Shown here: positions 23,459 to 32,852 of the stretch, one piece after another | Layout: every line of letters begins with the position of its first letter | How positions within the stretch are numbered: position 1 is the stretch's first letter | Assembly: GCF_000687715.1 (NCBI RefSeq) | Contig: NZ_JHXD01000001.1 | Span: 124,001 to 188,000 of the forward strand | Source of the DNA: Xylanibacter ruminicola Ga6B6 | GTDB lineage: Bacteria > Bacteroidota > Bacteroidia > Bacteroidales > Bacteroidaceae | Length of the DNA stretch: 64,000 nucleotides | Direction of reading: 5' to 3' | Notes under the pieces: model-generated | What the model was told of the DNA's origin: nothing | Database searches by the model: none | Seen by the model: the letters and a program-made list of their open reading frames with translations, nothing else | Position numbers and translations under genes: made by a program

Positions 23459-26400
23459 ATGAGTTTCAAAGCAAAGAAAACAGCCTTAGTTGCAGGATTG
23501 TGCTTTTTAGGCATGGCTCCTGTACAGCAGGCTTCGGCAGCTACCGCAGCAGTAGCTTCCGTACAGCAAACGAAGCAGGCAACCGGTTATGTAGCTGACT
23601 CACAGGGTCCGCTGATTGGTGCCACGGTTATGGAGAAGGGTACTAATAATGGTACCGTTACCGATTTCAACGGCTTCTTCACTCTTAATGTAAAGCCAGG
23701 TGCAACAATTGTTGTATCTTATGTAGGCTATGTATCGCAGGAGATTAAGGCCGGCGATAACTTAAAAATCAATCTTAAGGAAGACGGCCATGTTGTAAAC
23801 GAGGTTGTTGTTATCGGTTACGGTACCCAGCGTCGTGAGGCCGTTACCGGTTCTGTTGCAAACATTGGTGGTGAGAAACTTAACCAGGTTGCAGCTACTA
23901 ACGCCGCTCAGGCTCTGCAGGGTCGTGTAGCTGGTGTTTTGATGACACAGACAGGTTCTAAGCCTGGTGATGAGATGCAGATTCGTATTCGTGGTCAGCG
24001 CTCACTGAGTGCAAGTAACGACCCATTGATCGTACTCGATGGTATTCCATTTATGGGTCAGCTTTCAGATATCAACCCTGCCGACATCAAGTCGATGGAT
24101 ATCCTGAAGGATGCTTCTGCCACCGCTATCTACGGTTCGCGTGGTGCTAACGGTGTAATCATCATTACTACAGTAAAGGGTACACAAGGCACACCTGCTA
24201 AGGTTACATATAATGGTTATATATCGTTTAAGAAGGTATTCCACAAGTATCCTATGATGGATGGTCCTACGTTCAACAAGTTCCGCCAGTATGCTGGTAA
24301 GTATAAAAACTCACTCGACGAGAGCGAGACAACCAATACCGATTGGCAGGATCTGTATTACAAGACCGGTGTAAGTCACAATCATGATGTAAGCGTTGCT
24401 GGTGGTACAAATGGTGGTAGCTACAGCTTTGGTGCCGGTTACTATCATGATGAATCAGTACTTCCTACTGAGGGTTACGATCGTATCTCTGTTCGTGGTA
24501 ACTTCGACCAGACTGTTGGAAAGTACTTCCGTTTTGGTTTGAGTACCAACAACAGCTATCGTAAAACTCAGGGTGTTAACAATATGTATGCTGTATTGTG
24601 CGCATCTCCGCTTTCAAGTCCATACGATGAGAACGGTAATCTGAAGCGTTACAACACTCTGCCTGCAGATGACCAGGTTGTAGTAACCAAAGAGACTGTT
24701 GAGCGCGATAAGGATGTATGGTTGAGCGAAAACAAAGGTATCGGTTCTTACAATACGTTGTTTGCAGAGGTTAAGTGCCCATGGATAGAGGGACTGAGCT
24801 ATCGTGTAAACGTAGGTCTGAACTTCCGTAGCTCTAAGGGTGGCAGTTTCACTGGTACTGGTATTAATAATAAGGATGCTAATGCTGTTAATAGCGGTAG
24901 TATATCAGAGAATCAGACTCGTAACTGGGCTGTTGAGCATCTGCTGACCTTTGATAGAACCTTTGCAGAGAAGCATAATCTGAATGTTGTTGCTATGTAC
25001 TCTGCCGAGCAGACTACATATGAGTCTACTGGCGCATCGGCTCAGGAGATTCCTGCTGATTACATGCAGTATTATAATCTGTCGTACGCTACAGGCGAAG
25101 TTAACTTGAATAATTATAGTTACTGGCAGAGTGGCCTTATCTCTTGGATGGGTCGTGTGATGTACTCTTATGATAATAAGTATATGCTTTCGGCTGCCCT
25201 TCGTTCGGATGCTTCATCACGTCTGGCTAAGGGTCATCAGTGGCACACCTATCCTGCAGTAAGTGCTGGTTGGAACATTGCTCGTGAGCAGTTCATGGAG
25301 AACCTTACTTGGATTGACAACTTGAAGTTGCGCGTAGGTTATGGTGAAACTTCTAACCAGTCTATCAACCCATATTCTACCTTGGGTACCCTTTCAATCC
25401 GTAACTATAACTTTGGCGATACCTATAAGGCAGGATATTATGTATCATCTCTGCCTAATGTGGATCTTGGATGGGAGTATTCTAAGACATGGAACTTCGG
25501 TCTCGACTTCTCTTTGTTCAATGGTCGCCTGTCTGGATCATTCGAATACTATGTCCAGAAAACAAATGACATCCTGCTTGATGTTACCATGCCTTCAACT
25601 TCTGGTGTAGGCAGCTATACTGGTAACATTGGTAAGACCGAGAATAAAGGTTGGGAGTTAACTCTGAATGGTATCATCCTCGACAACAAGAACGGATGGA
25701 ACTGGGAGGCTGGTATCAACCTCTATGCTAACCGCAATAAACTGACAGCTCTGGCATCAGGTGCCGATCGCGATGAGGCTAACCGCTGGTTTGTTGGTTA
25801 TCCTATCGACGTGATCTACGACTATGAATATGAGGGCCTGTGGAACCAGAGCGATATCGTAACTGGTCCTGATGGCAAGACTAACCTTGAGGCTCTGGTA
25901 AAAGGTGGTAATGTGGGAATGATTAAGGTAAAGTATACTGGCGACTATGATGCAAACGGCATACCTACTCGTCAGATAGGTCCAGAGGATCGTCAGATCA
26001 TCAGCATGGAACCAAAACTGATGGGAGGTTTCAATACCACTGTTGGTTATAAGAACTTCGACCTGACTGTTATTGGTGCCTTCCAGGTTGGTGGTAAGCT
26101 CATCTCTGCTATCCACTCTTCAAGCGGTTACCTGAACATGCTGACAGGTCGTCGTAACAACCTCGATGTTGACTACTGGACCGAGGAGAACACGGGTGCT
26201 AAATATCCAAAACCAGGTGGTATCCAGGATGGTGATAACCCCAAGTTCGGTTCTACACTGGGTTATTTCGATGCTGGCTATCTGAAGATTCGTACCATTA
26301 CACTGGGTTACAACTTCGACAAGCTGAAGGCTGTGAAGGATCTTGGTATCAGCCGTCTGCGCCTCTATGCTACTGTTCAGAATCCATTCGTTCTGTTCTC

Positions 26401-26566
26401 ACCATTCAACAACGAGAGCGGACTTGATCCTGAGACCAATTCATGGGCAAACCAGAATACAGCTGTGGCTGTTGATGGATACACAGGTAAGCACAAGATG
26501 CCAATCGTAGGTTACAACACACCTGCTACCCGCAATTTCTTGGTTGGTGTTAACGTTACATTCTAA
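23459..26566 (+). CDS. SusC-like TonB-dependent outer-membrane transporter
   Basis: The 1035-residue protein has a signal peptide, then a carboxypeptidase-D-like domain (TGYVADSQGPLIGATV to about residue 110). The hinge VVNEVVVIGYGTQ leads into the plug domain (RIRGQRSLSASNDPLIVLDG, DILKDASATAIYGSRGANGVI), then a 22-strand barrel ending in the aromatic FLVGVNVTF. It imports oligosaccharides captured by the SusD partner, powered by TonB. It lies downstream of the HTCS gene and 22 nt before SusD. Preference for GGT, CGT and AAC codons suggests high expression. Confidence 0.95.
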   Translation: MSFKAKKTALVAGLCFLGMAPVQQASAATAAVASVQQTKQATGYVADSQGPLIGATVMEKGTNNGTVTDFNGFFTLNVKPGATIVVSYVGYVSQEIKAGDNLKINLKEDGHVVNEVVVIGYGTQRREAVTGSVANIGGEKLNQVAATNAAQALQGRVAGVLMTQTGSKPGDEMQIRIRGQRSLSASNDPLIVLDGIPFMGQLSDINPADIKSMDILKDASATAIYGSRGANGVIIITTVKGTQGTPAKVTYNGYISFKKVFHKYPMMDGPTFNKFRQYAGKYKNSLDESETTNTDWQDLYYKTGVSHNHDVSVAGGTNGGSYSFGAGYYHDESVLPTEGYDRISVRGNFDQTVGKYFRFGLSTNNSYRKTQGVNNMYAVLCASPLSSPYDENGNLKRYNTLPADDQVVVTKETVERDKDVWLSENKGIGSYNTLFAEVKCPWIEGLSYRVNVGLNFRSSKGGSFTGTGINNKDANAVNSGSISENQTRNWAVEHLLTFDRTFAEKHNLNVVAMYSAEQTTYESTGASAQEIPADYMQYYNLSYATGEVNLNNYSYWQSGLISWMGRVMYSYDNKYMLSAALRSDASSRLAKGHQWHTYPAVSAGWNIAREQFMENLTWIDNLKLRVGYGETSNQSINPYSTLGTLSIRNYNFGDTYKAGYYVSSLPNVDLGWEYSKTWNFGLDFSLFNGRLSGSFEYYVQKTNDILLDVTMPSTSGVGSYTGNIGKTENKGWELTLNGIILDNKNGWNWEAGINLYANRNKLTALASGADRDEANRWFVGYPIDVIYDYEYEGLWNQSDIVTGPDGKTNLEALVKGGNVGMIKVKYTGDYDANGIPTRQIGPEDRQIISMEPKLMGGFNTTVGYKNFDLTVIGAFQVGGKLISAIHSSSGYLNMLTGRRNNLDVDYWTEENTGAKYPKPGGIQDGDNPKFGSTLGYFDAGYLKIRTITLGYNFDKLKAVKDLGISRLRLYATVQNPFVLFSPFNNESGLDPETNSWANQNTAVAVDGYTGKHKMPIVGYNTPATRNFLVGVNVTF

Positions 26567-26588
26567 CAATATTAAAGAATTAATAATT

Positions 26589-28556
26589 ATGAAAACTAAA
26601 AGTATAAAATATATTCTTGCTGCGGGTTTGGTTTGCTGTGGTCTTTCCACAACATTCACCTCATGCGGTGATGTGCTCGATGAGCAGCCACGCAGCACTT
26701 TCGACCCATCATTCTTCACAACGAAGACGGGTATTGAGGGCGGTCTGACATCGCTCTACGCTCACCTGCGCTATTTCTATGGCAACGGTTACTACCTGAA
26801 CACCCTCGAGACAGGTACCGATGAGTACACATACGCACAGAGTGCCGATGGTAACTTTAAGGATGCCGACCTTTCTGGTGTAGGCTCTGTTACTTCTACT
26901 AGCACTGTTGCTGGTGGTGCATGGGGTACCCTGTTTGCAAATATCAATACCTGTAATGGTATCATAGAGAATGGTGCTGCTGCTGGTATCGACGATGCTC
27001 TGCTCGCTGAGGCTTATTTCTTCCGTGCATTCGACTACTTTATCCTGGTACAGACCTATGGTGGTGTGCCTCTCGATCTGGGTGCAGGCGAACTGAAGTT
27101 CAATACAACAACTATTCGAACCTCTGTACGTAACACTGTTCCTGAAGTTTATAAGGTCATTTTTAGTGATCTCGAGAAAGCTTTGACTGATCTTCCTGAT
27201 AATCCACGTCTTAAAGGTTCTGCTACCAAGAATCTGGCTCGTTTGTACCTCTCTAAGGCATATCTTACTTACGCATGGTGGTTAGAGAATCCTAATAACA
27301 TTCCTACCTATCCTGAGTGCAGCCGCGACGCCGGCCAGGCCCAGAGTTATTTCCAGAAAGCTTTCGATATGGCCAAGCAGGCTATCGACAACCCTGGCCC
27401 TTACGGTCTGCAGCCTACATTCTATGATGTGAACGTTGCTACCAACGATCGTAACTCAGAAATTATGCTCTACGCTGATCACAACGAGAATGAGAAGTTT
27501 GGTAACGGAGGTGCTGGTTACGGTTGGGGTAACGGCGGTTCTCCTGAGAACTTTGCTTACTGGATGGAGACTTGGAACTATACAGAAATGATTGCAAAGA
27601 CTGATAGAAAGAATGATAAGGGTGAAACCGTTTATATCAACCCCGTTCAACGTGAGGCTGTTCAAGCTCTTGGACGTCCTTGGACACGTATGGCTCCTAT
27701 CGCCGACAACTTCATGGAAGGTGGTGTATGGGAAGATGCTGTAAAGGCTATTGACTCTCGTTATGATGCAACTTTCACGCTGCGTTATCACACCAACTGG
27801 CATAAGGCAGGAGGCAGCGATGCGTTTGTATACGGTGCCAATGGTGAGAAGATCTATCCAAATGATGTTTACTTCAGCTGGGTTCCTGAAAGTGAGGATG
27901 AAAACATCAAATATACAGGTGCTGATGAAAAGCTTGGTTTCGGAGAAATGCCTGGTCGTGCTGACTTTGTTGTAGCTGTTAACCACATCAGCCGCAAGAA
28001 GTACCCCATCAACTGGAAGATTGGTATCTATCGTACAGATAATGATGGAGGTCTTGGTTCAAAGGTTAATGGAGGTAGTCCACGTCCTTGGAACGTAGCA
28101 AAGTTCTCTGAGTTCTATCTCATTGGTGCTGAGGCTGCTGTTAAGCTCGGCAAGAACGAGGATGCAAAGAAACTGGTTAACGTGCTCCGTGCCCGTGCAG
28201 GAAAGCAGACTTTCAATCAGAATGACAATGTTGCTGTATCAGTAGATAAGAGCGCCGAAATGGTAGCTGCTACTCCTGCTACTATCACTATCGACTTTAT
28301 CCTCGACGAGCGTAGCCGTGAGTTCTGGGGTGAGGGATACCGTTGGTTCGACCTCGTTCGTACTCAGAAGTGGGGTGAGCGTGCTGGTACCTACCGCATC
28401 GCTGGTGCTGGTTACACCGATAAGGATCTGCAGACAGTTAAGCGTGATATTCCTGCTGGTTACTACATCCGTCCTATCCCACAGGGACAGCTCGATGGTA
28501 TGGAGATGACCGACGAGGAGAAGACTGCTTATCAGAATCCCGCATACAGAAATTAA
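26589..28556 (+). CDS. SusD-like surface glycan-binding lipoprotein
   Basis: The 655-residue protein is the partner of the upstream SusC. I start it at ATG 26589, giving a type II signal peptide MKTKSIKYILAAGL with lipobox Cys26 in FTSC; an earlier in-frame start would add 15 unrelated residues. The SusD helical TPR scaffold is visible (ARLYLSKAYLTYAW; FSEFYLIGAEAAVKLG; ERSREFWGEGYRWFDLVR). It should cap the SusC barrel at the cell surface and bind glycan. It ends 29 nt before a strong terminator. No enzyme gene follows on this strand. Confidence 0.94.
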   Translation: MKTKSIKYILAAGLVCCGLSTTFTSCGDVLDEQPRSTFDPSFFTTKTGIEGGLTSLYAHLRYFYGNGYYLNTLETGTDEYTYAQSADGNFKDADLSGVGSVTSTSTVAGGAWGTLFANINTCNGIIENGAAAGIDDALLAEAYFFRAFDYFILVQTYGGVPLDLGAGELKFNTTTIRTSVRNTVPEVYKVIFSDLEKALTDLPDNPRLKGSATKNLARLYLSKAYLTYAWWLENPNNIPTYPECSRDAGQAQSYFQKAFDMAKQAIDNPGPYGLQPTFYDVNVATNDRNSEIMLYADHNENEKFGNGGAGYGWGNGGSPENFAYWMETWNYTEMIAKTDRKNDKGETVYINPVQREAVQALGRPWTRMAPIADNFMEGGVWEDAVKAIDSRYDATFTLRYHTNWHKAGGSDAFVYGANGEKIYPNDVYFSWVPESEDENIKYTGADEKLGFGEMPGRADFVVAVNHISRKKYPINWKIGIYRTDNDGGLGSKVNGGSPRPWNVAKFSEFYLIGAEAAVKLGKNEDAKKLVNVLRARAGKQTFNQNDNVAVSVDKSAEMVAATPATITIDFILDERSREFWGEGYRWFDLVRTQKWGERAGTYRIAGAGYTDKDLQTVKRDIPAGYYIRPIPQGQLDGMEMTDEEKTAYQNPAYRN

Positions 28557-28584
28557 TTAGTTAGATAACCACTCTCTCTATCAG

Positions 28585-28627
28585 CACGGGCCGCCCAAAA
28601 ACTGGACGGCCCGTGTATCTTTTTTAT
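28585..28627 (+). terminator. Intrinsic terminator after the first SusC/SusD pair
   Basis: CACGGGCCGCCC (28585-28596) pairs with GGACGGCCCGTG (28604-28615), with one mismatch, followed by TATCTTTTTTATT. It separates this operon from the convergent enzyme operon. Confidence 0.85.
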
Positions 28628-28645
28628 TCCCGCGTGTGGGAAATA

Positions 28646-29908
28646 TTACCACTTGTCGTGCGTGCGGATATCATCACCCCAGCGGTGATCCTTTGGGAAC
28701 TTCTGTCCGTTCCAGGCTTTTACCTGTGTCCAAGGCTCAGCGGCATCGGTCCAGAAAGGATGATCGGCAGGCAAACCAAGGGGCATCAAACTCAGACTGG
28801 TAAGATAAAGCGAACCGTTGTTGGTGTACCAGTCGGCAACCTCTGGCTGTGAACCGCAGAAACCAATAGTGAGATAACCAGCATCGTTAAAATTCTGCTG
28901 ATAGTCGAACATACGGTGATGCACCTTGGTAAGGGCAGCGCGAACCTGTCCGTTGCTCAGTTCCTTAGGCAACTTCTGATACCAGGCTATCAGAGCCAAC
29001 GTCTGCATAGCGGCTGTACGATAGGGGATAGAACGACCAATCACAGGGAATGTACCCTCAGGCGAGATGAATCGCTCCAGGATGATAGCGTACTTCTGAG
29101 CACGCTTCAGGGCGCGATCGTAGTACTTCTGATAGTCCAAACGGGTGTTGGCCTTAGCATCTACCATGGCCTGCAGTGTCTCCAGGTACATGGCGTGGAA
29201 CACGTAGCTGCTGTAGTAATCGAAAGCAAACACGGGACCATCGGCATACCAGCCATCGCCTACGTACCACTCTTCAACCTTACGGCAGGCGGTGTTTACA
29301 CGGAACTCATCGTACTGTGCACCAGCCTTAGCCAGCAGACTCTCGATGGTAGACGAGAACAGGAACCAGTTGGTGTAGGGTGGGTCGATCTTTCTTAAGG
29401 CCTGAAACTCCTTGATGTAACGCTGTTTGGTTACCTCGTCGAGTGGCTGCCATAAGGTATCCCAGGCGCGCAGGAACGATTCGGCGATATAGGCGGCATC
29501 AACTAAGTTCTGTCCGGCCTTGCCCCAGCACAGATAGTCGGGCGATGCGGGATCTACAGCGTTCTTATACGAGGCCAATGCCCACTCGCGTAACTGGTGG
29601 CGCTGCTGGCTCTCAGCGGTGTTGTCGTCGGGTAGTGCAAGCCAAGGGGCTACACCAGCCATCAGGCGTCCGAAGGTTTCCATATATACCACCGAGCGGT
29701 CGCGGTTATCAAACGAGGGCGAGAACTCTGTCTTCATGTTCTTCTGCAGCTCGCCCTTGGCCATATTCTCCAATACGGGCTGGGCCATCTTGTAGGCTAA
29801 CGAGCACCAGTACTGACGGTCGGTTTGTTCTGGCGTTTTTGTCTTTTTGGCTTGCGTTGGTATTACTAGCATTAGAGCTAATACCAACAAGGTTGTTGTT
29901 CGTTTCAT
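28646..29908 (-). CDS. Secreted DUF2264 protein (alpha/alpha-barrel type), last gene of the enzyme operon
   Basis: I start this 420-residue protein at ATG 29908, giving a signal peptide MKRTTTLLVLALMLVIPTQAK and a 4-nt overlap (ATGA) with the preceding gene. The DUF2264 pattern is clear: METFGRLMAGVAPWLALPDD, NWFLFSSTIE, GDGWYADGPVFAFDYYSSYVFH and GYLTIGFCGSQPEVADWYTNNGS. The fold is expected to be an (alpha/alpha) toroid like those of unsaturated glucuronyl hydrolases and lyases. To my knowledge its reaction is not firmly established. Its place behind a GH105 and a lyase-like gene suggests a role on unsaturated or uronic oligosaccharides. Confidence 0.85.
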   Translation of the reverse strand: MKRTTTLLVLALMLVIPTQAKKTKTPEQTDRQYWCSLAYKMAQPVLENMAKGELQKNMKTEFSPSFDNRDRSVVYMETFGRLMAGVAPWLALPDDNTAESQQRHQLREWALASYKNAVDPASPDYLCWGKAGQNLVDAAYIAESFLRAWDTLWQPLDEVTKQRYIKEFQALRKIDPPYTNWFLFSSTIESLLAKAGAQYDEFRVNTACRKVEEWYVGDGWYADGPVFAFDYYSSYVFHAMYLETLQAMVDAKANTRLDYQKYYDRALKRAQKYAIILERFISPEGTFPVIGRSIPYRTAAMQTLALIAWYQKLPKELSNGQVRAALTKVHHRMFDYQQNFNDAGYLTIGFCGSQPEVADWYTNNGSLYLTSLSLMPLGLPADHPFWTDAAEPWTQVKAWNGQKFPKDHRWGDDIRTHDKW

Positions 29909-31083
29909 TTGATGTCTGTTATTAGTGGATTCTTGATATTGTTCAGATAGTTGTCGGCCAAAAGCTGCCACTCGGCCATCGTCTTCACGTCGTTGCTGCT
30001 CCAGGCTGAGCCGAAATAATAGGTATAGGGCTTGCCCTTATACTGGCGCACAATGCCCAAGGCGTGGTTCTTGTTGCCGTTAAGTCGGGTGGTTTCATCC
30101 ACACCGTTAGGGAACAAGGTACCCACGTAAATCTGCGACTGGTTTACTTTTGGGTTATCGGTGGGGTCGGTATACAGCACATAGTCTTTGCCAAGCGCTA
30201 ACTCACCCTCGCCATTCAGCACCACACCTGTAGCCCAGCCGGTTTTCTGTTTCATACCGTCGTACCATACGGTTATCTTGTTGTAATGTGAACCGCGATC
30301 CAGACTCACCAGTCGGTGCTCTGTTGCGCCATCATTATTGGGATGGTAGGTCAGCTCTACGGTGAAACGCAGCGGACCGTTGTCCAATATCTTGTAGTCC
30401 TTAAAGCAATAAGGATAAACCAGTTCGCCATTCTTCATCAGCGCAGGTGCGCCGCATCCTAAACTCGGACCAACAGAGTAAACATCCATTCCCTCACCAT
30501 GGTCGTGGTGGAACGATGTGGCCAGGTATATCTCGTTGGCCTCCTTGGACTTGCCAGCTCTTTTCAGCGAGTCGCGTTGTCCCACACCCCACAGGTGCAT
30601 CTTATAACGTTTCTCTAAAACCAGTTCTGGGGTGCTTTTGGTCCATACGTCGGTACCGAACGACTTCTCACCGCTACGCTGCAGGGCAGGACCGTACATG
30701 CGATAGATGCCCAGCTCGTTCTCCCAGGTCATATCGTCGGCACGTTCGGGGAACAATCTTCCATAAACATACGATTTCATCGCAGCTGGCTGTCCTTTCT
30801 CGATGGTGAATACAGCCTTACTGTGGGGTTGTACCGATACATACATCAGCAGCTTGCCATCGTATGATAGTTGGTAAGCCTGCTCCTGGCCGAAGCCGTT
30901 CTTAATCATGAATGCCTCGCCTGCGGTTAAGCCTAATCGGTTAGATACCGTCTGTAAGTCGGCTTCTACTACCTCCTGACGTTGGTAGTCGCTAGGGTTG
31001 GTTACCGTAAGGGTTGTTTGCTGGGCGCTGACCCCTTTGGTCAGTGCACCCAGCAAAACTATAGTAAGTAGTAGTCTAATCAT
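29905..31083 (-). CDS. Secreted DUF4861 protein
   Basis: The 392-residue protein has a signal peptide (to about residue 20, GVSAQ) and the DUF4861 pattern: ENELGIYRMYGPALQ, FGTDVWTK, SFHHDHGEGMDVYSVGPSLGCGAP and YYFGSAWSSNDV. The His-rich FHHDHGEG segment could bind metal or be catalytic. A beta-sandwich fold is likely. Function is not established to my knowledge; relatives occur in pectin- and uronate-related loci. It overlaps both neighbours by 4 nt. Confidence 0.85.
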   Translation of the reverse strand: MIRLLLTIVLLGALTKGVSAQQTTLTVTNPSDYQRQEVVEADLQTVSNRLGLTAGEAFMIKNGFGQEQAYQLSYDGKLLMYVSVQPHSKAVFTIEKGQPAAMKSYVYGRLFPERADDMTWENELGIYRMYGPALQRSGEKSFGTDVWTKSTPELVLEKRYKMHLWGVGQRDSLKRAGKSKEANEIYLATSFHHDHGEGMDVYSVGPSLGCGAPALMKNGELVYPYCFKDYKILDNGPLRFTVELTYHPNNDGATEHRLVSLDRGSHYNKITVWYDGMKQKTGWATGVVLNGEGELALGKDYVLYTDPTDNPKVNQSQIYVGTLFPNGVDETTRLNGNKNHALGIVRQYKGKPYTYYFGSAWSSNDVKTMAEWQLLADNYLNNIKNPLITDIK

Positions 31084-32852
31084 TTGATACTATATTTGAT
31101 TTGTTGCTTAGTTTTTGCCGATTTCACCGTCAGCACTATGCGGTACATCTCTTTTCCCCACATGTCTTGCAACAGCGGGTCGAGTTGGTTGCTGATATCC
31201 TCGATAGCTGCTTCCAGCTGGTTGGCATTGTAGCTGATGTGCTTCAGCGCATCGCGGTTGGTGGTCATCAGCATCAGACGGGTAGGAGCTTTGTAGGCAT
31301 CTAATTCAAAGTCCTCGGTTACCGATACGCCCGATTTGGTGGCAGTAACGGTGCGTTTCCACGATTTTACCGCAGCCTCTTTGGGATAGGCACCGGCAAT
31401 GTCGAGTGTAAGCTTTCCGTTCTGGTGACTTGTCACCTTGGCGCCGAACGCCTTTCCATCCTGCTGGTCGATACCGTTAATCTGTGGTAGATTATGATAG
31501 CCCGACTGCATGGTCCATATCTCGTAGCGACTGTTGCTGAAGGTCTTGGCGGTATATTCGCCCACACCTGGATCGATCAGCAGCGGTTCGCCATCTATAT
31601 ACACCAGGAACGAGCCCACATCGTTGTGATTGTGGCTCTCGCCGTTATGTCCGCCCTTAAAGGCCGTAAATAGGCCGCCACGTCGCGCAGTCATAATCTG
31701 TAGGTTAGGTAACCACGCATCCTTTATGAGTGGCTCCTGGGGCTTTTCTGCGATGAAATCGCGAATATTTCGTAAGAAGAACAGCTCGCGACCCAACGTT
31801 GGGAAGTTGCCGCTCTTATCGTATAGCTTGGCAGGCTGGGTCAGCACTTGCTTGGTTCGTCCTAAATAAGCGCCAAACTCGCGCATGGTTTTGTCGTTCA
31901 GCCAATGACCGAATGGATACACGATGTTTACCTGTTGCACAGCCTTGTTCTCGTGTGCATCGGCAAAGTTTACACAGTAATCATGCCCGATATAGGTCTT
32001 ATAGCTATAAGCAGCCATCGCTCTAATCTTCCTTGAAAGGCTTGTATTACTAGTACTACTAGTTAATCTAGCCAACCTAGAATTCTCAGGCAGTAGCCTG
32101 AGTACCTCGAACATCGAGGCTGCGGCGCGGTCCCAATAGCCAGGACCCTCATCGCAACCGCCATCCTCGGGGTAGGCGTCGATAAACGCATGGGTGGCCT
32201 TTTCTATTTGGGCGATGGCTTCGGCTTTACGGGCCTCGTCCTTCTCACAGATCAGCACACAGGCCAGCCAGTTGCTGCAAATCCATGGGTTCCAGTTCAT
32301 GCCAGCCGTCTTCCACCAGTAGTTGTTGGCTACGGCAGGTTTCAGGATACGCTGTTCTGCCTCTCGGTCGATACGTTGACAGATATCGGGCGAGAAGGCA
32401 TCCAACTGTTTCTCCAGCATATAGCGTGTCCATACAATCAGACTGGCCGTTTCGACATTAAACAAGTCTACCTCCTGTATCTCCTGCAGGGGGATGCGTT
32501 TACCGTAATGGGCGGGTATGCCCCACCAGGTTTCTTCGCAAAAGCTACCGATTCCATCGATGATATCGTTCATAAATCGGCCCTTGCCCTCTACAATCTC
32601 GGCCATGACGAGGGCAGCCAGATGGCGGCGCTTCTCAAAACAGATACCCTCGTAGTTTACGCGGTTACCGGTTATCTTGTTCTCGGCAAAAACAGTCCAG
32701 GGCAAAGCTGTCCACGCTTTGCCCAGATACTGTTCGCCATATACGGTATAACTCTGCTTCATCTCCTGAGGGATGGAGTCGCGCCAGAACGCATCCTCAG
32801 CCTGCGGTAACAGGTTGGCTATACCGAGTGCTATTGTTAATAACAGGTTCAT
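31080..32852 (-). CDS. Heparinase II/III-like polysaccharide lyase
   Basis: The 590-residue protein has an N-terminal helical toroid (about residues 20-370, rich in Trp, with EGICFEKRRHLAALVMAEIVEG and EETWWGIPAHYG) and a C-terminal heparinase II/III beta-sandwich. The signature ESHNHNDVGSF has His407, His409 and Asp411. Such lyases cut uronic-acid glycans by beta-elimination, leaving an unsaturated sugar, the substrate type of the adjacent GH105. Substrate is not determined. A stretch around 32023-32085 holds a 9-bp CTAG-rich repeat coding for SRLARLTSSTSNTSLSRK, probably an inserted linker. It overlaps both neighbours by 4 nt. Confidence 0.85.
   Translation of the reverse strand: MNLLLTIALGIANLLPQAEDAFWRDSIPQEMKQSYTVYGEQYLGKAWTALPWTVFAENKITGNRVNYEGICFEKRRHLAALVMAEIVEGKGRFMNDIIDGIGSFCEETWWGIPAHYGKRIPLQEIQEVDLFNVETASLIVWTRYMLEKQLDAFSPDICQRIDREAEQRILKPAVANNYWWKTAGMNWNPWICSNWLACVLICEKDEARKAEAIAQIEKATHAFIDAYPEDGGCDEGPGYWDRAAASMFEVLRLLPENSRLARLTSSTSNTSLSRKIRAMAAYSYKTYIGHDYCVNFADAHENKAVQQVNIVYPFGHWLNDKTMREFGAYLGRTKQVLTQPAKLYDKSGNFPTLGRELFFLRNIRDFIAEKPQEPLIKDAWLPNLQIMTARRGGLFTAFKGGHNGESHNHNDVGSFLVYIDGEPLLIDPGVGEYTAKTFSNSRYEIWTMQSGYHNLPQINGIDQQDGKAFGAKVTSHQNGKLTLDIAGAYPKEAAVKSWKRTVTATKSGVSVTEDFELDAYKAPTRLMLMTTNRDALKHISYNANQLEAAIEDISNQLDPLLQDMWGKEMYRIVLTVKSAKTKQQIKYSIK
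32023..32085. repeat. In-frame 9-bp CTAG-rich repeat inside the heparinase-like gene
   Basis: CTAG occurs at 32050, 32059, 32068 and 32077, an exact 9-bp period. Degenerate copies continue the phase at 32041 (CTTG), 32032 (CTTG) and 32023 (CTAA). The period is three codons, so the frame is kept and the protein gains a Ser/Thr/Asn/Arg-rich segment. A closely related array lies in argS at 63244-63274. Confidence 0.75.

Noticed and set aside
26544-26588. Longer SusD start inside the end of SusC
   Set aside because: It adds residues without signal-peptide character; the ATG at 26589 gives a standard lipoprotein signal with Cys26.
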